DNA of 64,000 nucleotides. It comes from Mycobacterium sp. ACS4331 (GTDB taxonomy: Bacteria; Actinomycetota; Actinomycetes; Mycobacteriales; Mycobacteriaceae). A model generated the notes under the pieces. That model ran no database searches and was not told where the DNA came from. It saw nothing but the letters and a program-made list of their open reading frames with translations. Each line of letters begins with the position of its first letter. Position 1 is the stretch's first letter. This document shows positions 16,476-24,775 of this stretch, in pieces. The stretch is from assembly GCF_001667265.1 (NCBI RefSeq), contig NZ_LZHW01000090.1, positions 1 to 64,000 on the forward strand, read 5' to 3'. The position numbers and the translations under genes were made by a program.

Positions 16476-17303
16476 GTGCAGTTGTCGTTTGAAGATCGGA
16501 CCTACCTGGTCACCGGTGGTGGCAGCGGAATCGGCAGGGGTGTGGCGGCAGCACTGTCCGCCGCGGGCGCCAATGTGATGATTCTCGGCCGCAACGCAGA
16601 CCGCCTGGCGGAGGCCGCCGATGAGATCACCGGACAGGGTCCGGGAGCCGTCCGCTACCAGCCCGCCGATGTGACCAACGAGGACCAGGTGGCCGCCGCT
16701 GTCGAGGCCGCAACGGCCTGGACGGGCCGACTGAATGGTGTCGTGCACAGTGCTGGTGGCAGTCACACGATCGGCCCGATCACGCAGATCGATTCCGAAT
16801 TGTGGCGAAGCACTGTCGATCTCAATGTCAACGGCACCATGTACGTCCTCAAGCACTCGGCACGGGAGATGGTGCGTGGCGGCGGTGGCTCCTTCGTCGG
16901 GATATCGTCGATCGCGGCCAGCAACACCCACCGCTGGTTCGGGGCCTACGGACCCGCCAAGTCGGCCCTGGATGCTCTGCTCAAGCTCGCGGCCGACGAA
17001 CTGGGGCCGTCGTGGGTCCGGGTCAACGGCATTCGGCCAGGTTTGACCCGCACGGAGATGGTCGGACCGATCATGGAACTTCCGGCCACCCTGGAGGACT
17101 ACCGGCAGTGCACCCCACTGCCACGCGTGGGCGAGGTGTCCGACATTGCGAACGTCGCGCTGTTCCTGCTCTCGGATGCTGCTGAATACGTCACCGGACA
17201 GGTCATCAACGTCGACGGCGGGCATGGACTGCGTCGAGGTCCAGACATCTCGGGTCTGCTCGAACCCGCGTTCGGCGCCGACGGGTTACGCGGAGTCGTC
17301 TGA
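16476..17303 (+). CDS. KstR-box short-chain dehydrogenase (Rv3485c-like)
   Basis: A 275-residue SDR with VTGGGSGIGRGVAAAL at the N-terminus, VVHSAGGSHTIGP in place of the usual NNAG, and a catalytic pair Tyr/Lys in GAYGPAKSALDAL. The C-terminal ITGQxxxVDGG-type motif is VTGQVINVDGGHGLRRG. GTG 16476 follows GAGGAG (16465-16470). Only this gene lies directly behind the KstR box. Steroid or sterol-derived acyl substrates are likely by regulation, but not shown. It overlaps the convergent gene at its 3' end by 18 bases. Confidence 0.87.
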   Translation: MQLSFEDRTYLVTGGGSGIGRGVAAALSAAGANVMILGRNADRLAEAADEITGQGPGAVRYQPADVTNEDQVAAAVEAATAWTGRLNGVVHSAGGSHTIGPITQIDSELWRSTVDLNVNGTMYVLKHSAREMVRGGGGSFVGISSIAASNTHRWFGAYGPAKSALDALLKLAADELGPSWVRVNGIRPGLTRTEMVGPIMELPATLEDYRQCTPLPRVGEVSDIANVALFLLSDAAEYVTGQVINVDGGHGLRRGPDISGLLEPAFGADGLRGVV

Positions 17304-18191
17304 CCCGGTCCCCGCATCGCTGGCCGACAGGGTCGCGATGGCCGACCAGTCCAAGTGCTCGCCGCCGTTCGCGATGAGCGTGAGGAACCGGTCCCGCAGC
17401 AGACCGGCGATCGGCAGCGGCACCGAAAGGCGCTCACCGGCCTCGAGCACCAACCGGATGTCCTTCAACCCCAGGGGGGCCGCGAACCCCGCGGGTTCGA
17501 ACTGCTCCCCGGCGATCAGCCCGCCATAGGTCCTGTACACCGGGGCATCGAACAGCGTGGAGGTCAGGATGTCCACGTACTGATGGGCGTCGACGCCGGC
17601 CTTGCCGACCAGCGCCATCGCCTCCCCGAGGGATTCGATCACCGAGGCGATCAGGAAGTTGCCGCTGAGCTTGATCAGGTTGGCGGCGGGAGGGTCGTCG
17701 GCGACGACGAACGTGCGCTGCCCGATCGTGTCGAGCAGTTCCTCCACGTCGGCGACAGCCGAGGCTGCACCCGCCGCGACGACGAACAGCTTGGCGGCCG
17801 CGGCGGCCTCGGGTCTGCCGAAGACCGGTGCGGCGACGAAGCGTTGGCCCGCATCCGCGTGGGCCTGTGCGAGTTGTGCGCTCAGTCCGACGCTGATGGT
17901 GCTGCACGAGATGTGCACGCCCGGCGAGGCCAGGTTGTCAAGAATGCCGTCAGCGAGGTCGATGTCGCCGAACGTGACACCGCGCACCGCATCGTCGTCG
18001 GCGAGCATCGTGAACACGACATCCCCGCGGCAGGCGTCGGCCACGGTGTCGGCACGGTGCGCGCCCTGCCTCTCCAGGGCGTCCACCTTCGCGGGGGTTC
18101 GGTTGTAGGCAGTCACGTGATGGCCCGCCCGCACCAGATTGGCGGCGATTCCCGCGCCCATGCTGCCCAGTCCGATGAATCCGATTCTCAT
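17286..18191 (-). CDS. NAD(P)-binding beta-hydroxyacid dehydrogenase (HIBADH/6PGDH family)
   Basis: A 301-residue protein with the family N-terminus MRIGFIGLGSMGAGIAANLV (Rossmann GxGxxG), the substrate-region FVAAPVFGRPEAAA and the catalytic-lysine helix NLIKLSGNFLIAS. Members oxidise beta-hydroxyacids such as 3-hydroxyisobutyrate or reduce succinic semialdehyde-like compounds; the substrate is unknown here. An upstream reading to 18344 exists, but the family start is at 18191. It is divergent from the MFS transporter (182-base gap), which may move its substrate. Confidence 0.85.
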   Translation of the reverse strand: MRIGFIGLGSMGAGIAANLVRAGHHVTAYNRTPAKVDALERQGAHRADTVADACRGDVVFTMLADDDAVRGVTFGDIDLADGILDNLASPGVHISCSTISVGLSAQLAQAHADAGQRFVAAPVFGRPEAAAAAKLFVVAAGAASAVADVEELLDTIGQRTFVVADDPPAANLIKLSGNFLIASVIESLGEAMALVGKAGVDAHQYVDILTSTLFDAPVYRTYGGLIAGEQFEPAGFAAPLGLKDIRLVLEAGERLSVPLPIAGLLRDRFLTLIANGGEHLDWSAIATLSASDAGTGSDDSA

Positions 18192-18373
18192 CACTACACC
18201 CTCGCCCAGATCCGGTTCCGGTGTCACGTGAACGCGGTGTCGGCTGCAACAGCGGGACACCGCGACCTCCACGGCCTCACCGTCTCCGGTTGGCGCGAAG
18301 AGGCCGATCCCGTTCGCGCCGTGAGTACTTCGAAAACGTGACATCTGACGGGGTGGTCTGTAAAGCTACCCCG

Positions 18374-19690
18374 ATGCGGACCGCTGGTGACGACACGGCT
18401 GTGCCCGATACCGCCCATGAGGCACTGCACACCCCACGGCGCGCGTGGACCGCCGTCATCCTGCTCGCCGTCGTGGGGACGCTGAACTACGCCGACCGTT
18501 TCCTGCCGGCGGTGCTCGCCGAACCGATCAAGAACGACCTTGCGTTGTCCGACACCGCAATCGGAGTCATCAACGGGTTCGGGTTCTTGATCGTCTACGC
18601 GATACTCGGCATCGTCATCGCGCGAGTCGCCGATCGCGGAGCGTTCGGCCTGGTGATCTCGTCCTGCCTGACGCTGTGGGGTGCGATGACGATGGTCGGC
18701 GGCTGGGTGCAGTCAGGGTTCCAACTGGCGTTGACCCGCGTCGGCGTGGCCATCGGCGAGGCGGGCAGCACCCCGGCCGCCCACGCGTATGTGGCGCGAA
18801 ACTTCGCCCCGCACAGGCGGGCGGCACCGTTGGCCGTCATCACGCTGTCGATTCCGCTCGCCAGCGCGGCCAGCCTCATCGGCGGTGGTCTGCTGGCGCA
18901 GTCGCTGGGATGGCGGACGGCGTTCGTGGTCATGGGTGCCTTGAGCATCGCGGTGGCTCCACTGGTGCTGCTGGTCCTGGGGCGGCGCCAGACGCTGCCC
19001 GCCCAGTCACCGTCCGAACGGGTCGAGTCGGGGCGGTGGTGGGACCTGCTGAGCAAACCCAGTTATCGCGCGGTGGTGGCCGGAGCCGCCTGCATTTCGG
19101 TTGCCGGGTACGCCCTCACGACGTTCGCGCCCGCGTTCCTGATGCGCAGTCGCGGAATGTCTCTGGGTGAAGTGGCCTGGCAGTACGGAGTCGCCAGCGG
19201 CGTGACGGGAGTGCTGGGGCTGCTCGTCGTCGGGCGGGTCGCCGACAGGTTGTCCGCGCGTGACCCGCGCTGGCTGCTGTGGCTCGTCGCGATCATGACC
19301 GCGGCCATGGTGCCGTTCTCTCTGGCCGCGCTGATAGTCGACGATGCGGTTGTCACGGTGTGGTGCATCGCGTTGAGCTACGTCATCGGGACCGCCTACA
19401 TGGCCCCGTCGATCGCCGCGATTCAGCGGCTGGTTCGTCCAGAACAGCGGGCCACGGCCTCGGCGATCTTCCTGTTCTTCGGCGCGGTCGTGGGCTCACT
19501 CGGGCCGTTCCTGACCGGCATGATCAGCGATGCCCTCACCGCCGAACTCGGCCGCATGGCGTTGGAGCGCGCGCTGTACCTCGTGCCGGTGTTCCAGGTG
19601 ATCGCCATTGGGTGTTATCTGTGGGCGAACCGGCGGTTCGCACAGGAGATCGTGGACACCCGCGAGGCGCAGGCCGCGTCGGCGGGCTGA
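18374..19690 (+). CDS. Major facilitator superfamily transporter
   Basis: A 438-residue MFS permease with about 12 hydrophobic segments. The first span (AVILLAVVGTLNYADRFLPAVL) contains the NYADR motif of the spinster/anion-cation symporter-like group, and the loop after span 2 reads VIARVADRGAFGLVI. This group imports organic acids or exports lipids and aromatic acids; the substrate is not predictable. ATG 18374 lies just before an N-terminal cytoplasmic tail of 25 residues. It is followed by 203 bases without a gene before the moxR operon. Confidence 0.85.
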   Translation: MRTAGDDTAVPDTAHEALHTPRRAWTAVILLAVVGTLNYADRFLPAVLAEPIKNDLALSDTAIGVINGFGFLIVYAILGIVIARVADRGAFGLVISSCLTLWGAMTMVGGWVQSGFQLALTRVGVAIGEAGSTPAAHAYVARNFAPHRRAAPLAVITLSIPLASAASLIGGGLLAQSLGWRTAFVVMGALSIAVAPLVLLVLGRRQTLPAQSPSERVESGRWWDLLSKPSYRAVVAGAACISVAGYALTTFAPAFLMRSRGMSLGEVAWQYGVASGVTGVLGLLVVGRVADRLSARDPRWLLWLVAIMTAAMVPFSLAALIVDDAVVTVWCIALSYVIGTAYMAPSIAAIQRLVRPEQRATASAIFLFFGAVVGSLGPFLTGMISDALTAELGRMALERALYLVPVFQVIAIGCYLWANRRFAQEIVDTREAQAASAG

Positions 19691-19893
19691 CCCAGACGTT
19701 CGCTGATTCGGCACCCCAACTTCTGACGCCGGGTGTTCTCGCGGCATCACCACACGGGCGGCCCGCGTAGAGCGCCGCGGTCCTGACCAGCGCATCCCGG
19801 TCTGCGCGCCAATGTGCTGTGGCGTGACGTGTACACATGAAGTCGAAGGCGGCGGGTATACCGCGGGTACTGGTTTCGAACGGGAAGGCCTTC

Positions 19894-20895
19894 ATGACCG
19901 CAGCACGCTCGCAACTGGACCGTCGCGATCTCGCCGAGGCGCAACGGGTCATCGGAGCCGTGGGCTCGGCCTTCTCAGCCCGAGTGGTGGGTCAGGACCA
20001 CCTCAGAGAATCGATGCTGCTGGCTCTGCTGGCCGGCGGACACCTGCTGCTCGAAAGCGTGCCCGGGTTGGCCAAGACCACCGCGGCGCGCGTGGTCGCT
20101 CAGTCGATCGACGGCAGTTTCCGGCGCATCCAGTGCACGCCGGACCTGCTGCCCAGCGACATCATCGGTACCCAGATCTATGAGTCCGCGACCAATTCGT
20201 TCGTGACCGTGCTCGGCCCGGTGCACGCCAACATCGTGCTGCTCGACGAGATCAATCGGTCGAGCGCCAAGACGCAGAGCGCGATGCTCGAGGCCATGGA
20301 GGAACGCCAGACCACCGTGGCAGGTGTCGAGCACGCCATCCCGGAGCCGTTCCTGGTGATCGCCACTCAGAACCCGGTCGACCAGGAGGGCACATATCCG
20401 CTCTCGGAGGCGCAGACCGACCGGTTCATGCTCAAGGAGGTGGTGCGCTATCCCTCGGTGGACGATGAGGTGGAGGTGATCGCCCGCATGGACGCCGGTC
20501 TGTACGACAGAGACCACACCGCACGACCGGTGGTGGGCCTGCCGGACATCCGGCGGGTGCAGATGCTGGCCCGTTCCGTCTATATGGACACCGACCTGGT
20601 CCGCTACGCCAGCAGTCTGGTCTCCGTGACGCGGACGCCCGAGCGTCACCTGCCGTCGCACCTGGCGCGACTCATCGAGTACGGGGCGAGTCCCCGCGCC
20701 ACCATCGCGTTCTGCCGGACCGCCCGGGCACTCGCCGTGCTGCGCGGTCGAGGACACGTGATCCCCGAGGACATCGCACATCTGGCGCACCGCGTGCTGC
20801 GGCATCGACTGATCCTGGGATTCCAGGCCACGACCGAACGGGTCACCCCCGATACGGTCGTGGACGCTGTCCTGCAAGCGGTCCGGGTGCCGTGA
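19894..20895 (+). CDS. MoxR-family AAA+ ATPase
   Basis: A 333-residue AAA+ ATPase. The Walker A region is ESVPGLAKTT (about residue 60), Walker B is VLLDEINRSSAKTQSAMLEAMEER, and sensor segment ATQNPVDQEGTYPL follows. MoxR ATPases act as chaperone-like assembly factors for VWA-containing complexes. ATG 19894 is preceded by GGAAGG (19883-19888) with good spacing, so the longer reading from 19837 is not used. It heads a six-gene operon of MoxR, DUF58 and membrane VWA-type proteins that share overlapping starts and stops. Confidence 0.92.
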   Translation: MTAARSQLDRRDLAEAQRVIGAVGSAFSARVVGQDHLRESMLLALLAGGHLLLESVPGLAKTTAARVVAQSIDGSFRRIQCTPDLLPSDIIGTQIYESATNSFVTVLGPVHANIVLLDEINRSSAKTQSAMLEAMEERQTTVAGVEHAIPEPFLVIATQNPVDQEGTYPLSEAQTDRFMLKEVVRYPSVDDEVEVIARMDAGLYDRDHTARPVVGLPDIRRVQMLARSVYMDTDLVRYASSLVSVTRTPERHLPSHLARLIEYGASPRATIAFCRTARALAVLRGRGHVIPEDIAHLAHRVLRHRLILGFQATTERVTPDTVVDAVLQAVRVP

Positions 20896-20902
20896 GGGCG
20901 TC

Positions 20903-21775
20903 GTGGGCAAGCATCTGGACGCCGCACGCGCACACTTCGGCCGCGACACCGGTGGATTTCTGGAGGGGGGACGGTATGCCCTGGTGCACACCCGAAGCCT
21001 GGAATTCGACGATCTGCGACCCTACGTGCCGGGCGACGACGTTCGTGACATCGATTGGAAGGCGACCGCCCGGTCGGGACACACGCTGATCAAGCGTTTC
21101 GTGTCGGAGAAGCACCACAAGATCCTTGTGATCGCCGACGCGGGTCGCGACACCGCGGGGCTGGCTCCGTCAGGTGAGGTGCGGCGCGACGTGGCCGCCC
21201 ACGTGATCGGCGCGCTGGGCCTGATCACACTGCGCCGTTCGGATCAGATCGGCATGGTCTTCGGCGACGCCCGCGGATGCGTGGACATCCCGCTGCGACG
21301 AGGTGAGACGCATATCGAGCGCATGCTGCACAGGTTCGCGCAGCACACCACGGCGGCACCGGCGCGCAGCGACGTGATCGAGCAGTTGGACTGGGTGGCA
21401 CGACATCACCGGCACCCGATGCTGATCTTCGTGGTGTCCGGTGAACCCGATGTCGGGGCTCGTCTCAGCGAGGTCCTGCGTCCCTTGGCGACGCTGCACG
21501 ACGTGATGTGGGCGATGGTCAGCGATATGCCGGCTGTGGACTCGGTCGAGGACGGGCGGGCCGGCTGCGACGTAGCCGGCGGGCGTGTGATCCTCAGCGG
21601 GGCAGACCTCGGGACCACCGTCCTGGAGGCCTACCGGCGCGCGGAACAGGATCGGCGGCAGCACCTTTCGGAGTTCCTTGCCGCACACGGCGTGCCATAC
21701 GCGTTGATCGGCGGAAGCCGCGGAATCAGGATGGCGCTGACTGAGATGACCGAGGTCTACGGCCGTGCCGGATGA
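20903..21775 (+). CDS. DUF58 domain protein of the MoxR operon
   Basis: A 290-residue soluble protein with the DUF58 signature LEFDDLRPYVPGDDVRDIDWKATARSG (near residues 33-59). The C-terminal half has the VWA-like fold expected of DUF58 (ILVIADAGRDTAG, with Asp and a following Gly rather than a full DxSxS). DUF58 genes almost always follow moxR. GTG 20903 starts seven bases after moxR; the 3' end overlaps the next gene by 11 bases. Confidence 0.88.
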   Translation: MGKHLDAARAHFGRDTGGFLEGGRYALVHTRSLEFDDLRPYVPGDDVRDIDWKATARSGHTLIKRFVSEKHHKILVIADAGRDTAGLAPSGEVRRDVAAHVIGALGLITLRRSDQIGMVFGDARGCVDIPLRRGETHIERMLHRFAQHTTAAPARSDVIEQLDWVARHHRHPMLIFVVSGEPDVGARLSEVLRPLATLHDVMWAMVSDMPAVDSVEDGRAGCDVAGGRVILSGADLGTTVLEAYRRAEQDRRQHLSEFLAAHGVPYALIGGSRGIRMALTEMTEVYGRAG

Positions 21776-22238
21776 CCTGCTCCGGTTCGTCAGTGGTCCG
21801 GCGCCGTTCTCGTGGTGGTGGCTGGCCCTGGCCGCGGTGCTGATCGCCGTCGTGATCGCCTGGTATTCGGCGGTGTTCGCGCTGACCGCACCCCAACGCC
21901 GCGTGCGGGACATCCCCGTCGTCGGATCCGCCAGGATCGCCCTGGCCAAGCGCCGGTATGCGCGCGCCGTGAACACGATTCGCGCGCGGCACCGTGCCGG
22001 CGATCTGGCCGGCGCGCCCGCGAGCGCCGCGCTCAGCGCGCAGCTGCGCGCGTTCCTGACAGAGGCCACGGGCGTCCGCGTGCAGTACATGCAGGTCGCC
22101 GACATCGCGATGAGTGAAGTGCGTTCCGCGGCACCGCTGCTCACCGACCTCAATGACGCACAGTTCAACGCCGCGTCAACAGTCGACGTCACCGCGACGG
22201 CCGACGCGGTCGAGGAGTTGATCCGGGCATGGAACTGA
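21765..22238 (+). CDS. DUF4381-like membrane protein of the MoxR operon
   Basis: A 157-residue protein with one strong membrane span (residues 17-43, SWWWLALAAVLIAVVIAWYSAVFAL) and a cytoplasmic, helix-rich C-terminus. Its size and place between DUF58 and VWA proteins match the DUF4381 position in MoxR operons; sequence identity to that family was not tested. It overlaps both neighbours, so it is translated with them. Confidence 0.72.
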   Translation: MPDDLLRFVSGPAPFSWWWLALAAVLIAVVIAWYSAVFALTAPQRRVRDIPVVGSARIALAKRRYARAVNTIRARHRAGDLAGAPASAALSAQLRAFLTEATGVRVQYMQVADIAMSEVRSAAPLLTDLNDAQFNAASTVDVTATADAVEELIRAWN

Positions 22239-23197
22239 CCTGGTGGTTGGTCGCGATCCTCGGCATGGTCGCCCTGGCGGTCTGCGTGGCCGCCGCCCTG
22301 CTGTGGCCACGGTCGGCGGCCCAGCGTGTGCTGCGCCCGTTGGCGAATGTCGAGCGGTTGACTCGCCTGCCCGAGTACCGCCGTGCCGTCCGCATGCGCA
22401 CCGCGGCCACGATCGCGGCCGTCGCGCTGCTGCTGATGACCGTCGTCGCGGCGGTCGTGGCCGCCTCCCGTCCCACGGGTGGGCCGACCCTCTGGCCGTA
22501 CTCGGACAGCGCAGCACCTGAGGACATCATGGTGTGCATCGGAGCGCCGCTGACGGATCCGGCCACCGCACCGGCGCTGCGGTTCTTCGCCGACGCCATC
22601 CCGACCTTCGGCACCGAACGCATCGGGCTGACCTCGGCCAACCGTCGCGTGGTGCCTTTGACTCGCGACTATCAGTACGCGGCAGCGCAGTTCGCCGACT
22701 ATGGGCGTCCCGTCGAGCAGCAGGGTGATTCGCCGGCATTCGTGCGACCGGTGTCCTACGCCGACTACGCCCTGACGCTGCCGGACCTGCTCGGCCTCTG
22801 CCTGACGGGCTTCCCGCATTTCGACGAGCCCAGTGCGCAACGACGATCGCTGATCTACATCGGGCCGGGGACACTGTCCGACGCCCAACCGTCGCTCTTC
22901 TCCGCCGCCCAGCTCACCGAATTGGCCTCGCGCGGCGGGATCCAGGTCAACTCCGTGGTGACCAGCGGGGACGATGCCGTCGTCGCCGCCATCTCGGAGG
23001 CCACAGGGGGACGAACGTACCCCGCGGACGACGATGTGCCCCAACGCCTTGCCGACATCCGGAGTCATCCGCCGGGTGCACCGGTCGAGGCGCAGGCGGG
23101 ACCCGTCCGCGCGATCGAGACGCCGGACGTGCCGCTCACGGTGGCACTGATCGCGCTGCTGGCGCTGGCACTCTGGCCGGTGGTGATGCCCCGATGA
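22229..23197 (+). CDS. Membrane protein of the MoxR operon, probable degenerate VWA
   Basis: A 322-residue protein with membrane spans near residues 4-27, 56-80 and at the C-terminus (VPLTVALIALLALALWPVV). The region between has the length of a VWA domain, but no metal-binding DxSxS motif is visible; the first strand reads IMVCIGAPLTD. In MoxR operons this slot is normally a BatA/BatB-type VWA membrane protein. Assignment is by position, topology and size. Confidence 0.7.
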   Translation: MELTWWLVAILGMVALAVCVAAALLWPRSAAQRVLRPLANVERLTRLPEYRRAVRMRTAATIAAVALLLMTVVAAVVAASRPTGGPTLWPYSDSAAPEDIMVCIGAPLTDPATAPALRFFADAIPTFGTERIGLTSANRRVVPLTRDYQYAAAQFADYGRPVEQQGDSPAFVRPVSYADYALTLPDLLGLCLTGFPHFDEPSAQRRSLIYIGPGTLSDAQPSLFSAAQLTELASRGGIQVNSVVTSGDDAVVAAISEATGGRTYPADDDVPQRLADIRSHPPGAPVEAQAGPVRAIETPDVPLTVALIALLALALWPVVMPR

Positions 23198-24072
23198 CGC
23201 TGCATCCGGTGTTGCCGCCGCTGATTCTGGCTCTCATCGCCGCGGCGCTGCTGACGGCGCGGCTGATCACCTTCCGGCGCCTGCGCCGTGCCGCGCCTTC
23301 ACGAGCGGCGATGTGGCGCTGGGCCGCGGTCAGTTCGGCCGCCGCACTGCTGGTCCTTGCCGCGGCCCGACCGGTGTTCGGCGACGATGGTGCGCCACCG
23401 CGGGTGGCCGGTGAGACCACCCCGAATGTGTTCATCGTCCTCGACCAATCGGCGGAAATGGACATGCCCGCGGCCCGCGACGACGTCGACGAACTCCTCG
23501 ACCGCCACCCCGATGCCCGGTTCGCCCTGATCGGCTTCACATCCCGGCCGTCGTTGGTCTGGCCGTTGTCTGCCGACACCTGGAGCCTTCGTTCGGTGGT
23601 GGCCGCAATGACCGCGTCGGGAACTGATGCCGGCGATGTCGGGGCCGCAGCCAACGTGCTCCGGTACCAACTCATCGGGGCCGCGCAGCATTACCCGCGG
23701 GCCCGCAACCTGGTCTACTACCTCGGTACCGGAGTATCTGAATCCGGCAACCCACCAAGAGAATTCGATCTTCCAGAGGGCGAGGTTTCGGGCGGAGCGG
23801 TGGTGGGTTACTCACCCGCCGGTGTGGAGTCGCTGCAGGCTGTCGCCGACCAGATCGGGGTGCCGTTCGTGCCCCGCTTCGACGGTGCGGTGCTGCCTGC
23901 CGACACCGGCCCAGCGCAGGAGGTGCAGGCCGCGCAGACGGCGGCGGGGGAGCGCATCGAGGTGTACTGGGGCCTGGCGGCAGCGGCGTCGGTGCTCGTG
24001 CTGGCCGAACTGTTCATGGTTCTGCGTGAGTTCCGCCGGACCAGGATGCCGGTGGGGCAGGTGCTGCCATGA
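23194..24072 (+). CDS. VWA-type membrane protein of the MoxR operon with altered MIDAS
   Basis: A 292-residue protein with membrane spans near residues 8-27, 43-60 and at the C-terminus (VYWGLAAAASVLVLAELFMVL). The VWA domain begins with VFIVLDQSAEMDM. The expected metal-ion site DxSxS reads D-Q-S-A-E, so the second serine is missing. RFALIGFTSRPSLVWPLS and the GTDAGDVGAAANVL stretch fit strands and helices of the VWA fold. It overlaps both neighbours by four bases. Confidence 0.78.
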   Translation: MTLHPVLPPLILALIAAALLTARLITFRRLRRAAPSRAAMWRWAAVSSAAALLVLAAARPVFGDDGAPPRVAGETTPNVFIVLDQSAEMDMPAARDDVDELLDRHPDARFALIGFTSRPSLVWPLSADTWSLRSVVAAMTASGTDAGDVGAAANVLRYQLIGAAQHYPRARNLVYYLGTGVSESGNPPREFDLPEGEVSGGAVVGYSPAGVESLQAVADQIGVPFVPRFDGAVLPADTGPAQEVQAAQTAAGERIEVYWGLAAAASVLVLAELFMVLREFRRTRMPVGQVLP

Positions 24073-24770
24073 CCCCGAGAATGCGGGTGCGACGCCGCCT
24101 CCTGATCGGCTCAGCCCCGATCGTGGCGCTGCTGGTGGTCGTTGTGATCAAACTGGTCTCGATGGTGATCGCCGGCCAGTGGGCGGCTTCGGCGTTCGAC
24201 GACCGGGACGCCGCGGGACTGCGCGCGGCGGCGGGCGTGTTGAGCACGGTGAACATCATCGAACCGGCTAAGGCACACAGCGCTGGGGGGGCGGCGGCCG
24301 TGCTGGACAACCGACTCGGAGAGGCCGACAGCCGATTCACGCAGGCACTGTCGCTGGTGGGAGCCCAGGAGTCCTGCCCGATTCGGGTCAATCTGGCGCT
24401 GGTCCGCGAGACGCTCGGCGACCGGGCGTTCGCTGCCTTGGACGGACATGAGGCCGCCGAGCAGTATCTGCGCGCGTTGGAGGTTGTCGAGCAGGCGCCG
24501 TCGGGCTGCTTCGCGGGCAACACCGACAGCGACCCCGAACGCCAGTCGGTGCGCGAGGATGCGGTACCGCGCCTGACCGCAAAACTCGAGGCGGCCCGCG
24601 CGGCGGTGCCGCCACCTCCGCCTCCGCAGCCGGTGGGGGCGCCCCCGGTGGCGGCGGCGCCGGGGGCTGGGCAGGGCGGCACCGACGAGGACATCCGACT
24701 GCGCCTGGAACCGGGGGCGGGTGATCCGCTGGACAAGCTCGGGCAGATCCTGCGAGACGCCGCGGGTTGA
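24069..24770 (+). CDS. Tetratricopeptide-like membrane protein, last of the MoxR operon
   Basis: A 233-residue protein with one N-terminal membrane span (about residues 13-34, APIVALLVVVVIKLVSMVIAG), an alpha-helical exported domain suggestive of TPR repeats (VLDNRLGEADSRFTQALSLV, GHEAAEQYLRALEVV), and a Pro/Ala-rich linker (residues 178-205). TPR proteins close many MoxR operons. The start overlaps the previous gene (ATGA). Function is unknown beyond presumed envelope complex assembly. Confidence 0.75.
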   Translation: MTPRMRVRRRLLIGSAPIVALLVVVVIKLVSMVIAGQWAASAFDDRDAAGLRAAAGVLSTVNIIEPAKAHSAGGAAAVLDNRLGEADSRFTQALSLVGAQESCPIRVNLALVRETLGDRAFAALDGHEAAEQYLRALEVVEQAPSGCFAGNTDSDPERQSVREDAVPRLTAKLEAARAAVPPPPPPQPVGAPPVAAAPGAGQGGTDEDIRLRLEPGAGDPLDKLGQILRDAAG

Positions 24771-24775
24771 GGCGG

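Noticed and set aside
21170..23068. A 632-codon minus-strand open frame
   Set aside because: Antisense to three overlapping genes of the MoxR operon; no recognisable domain.
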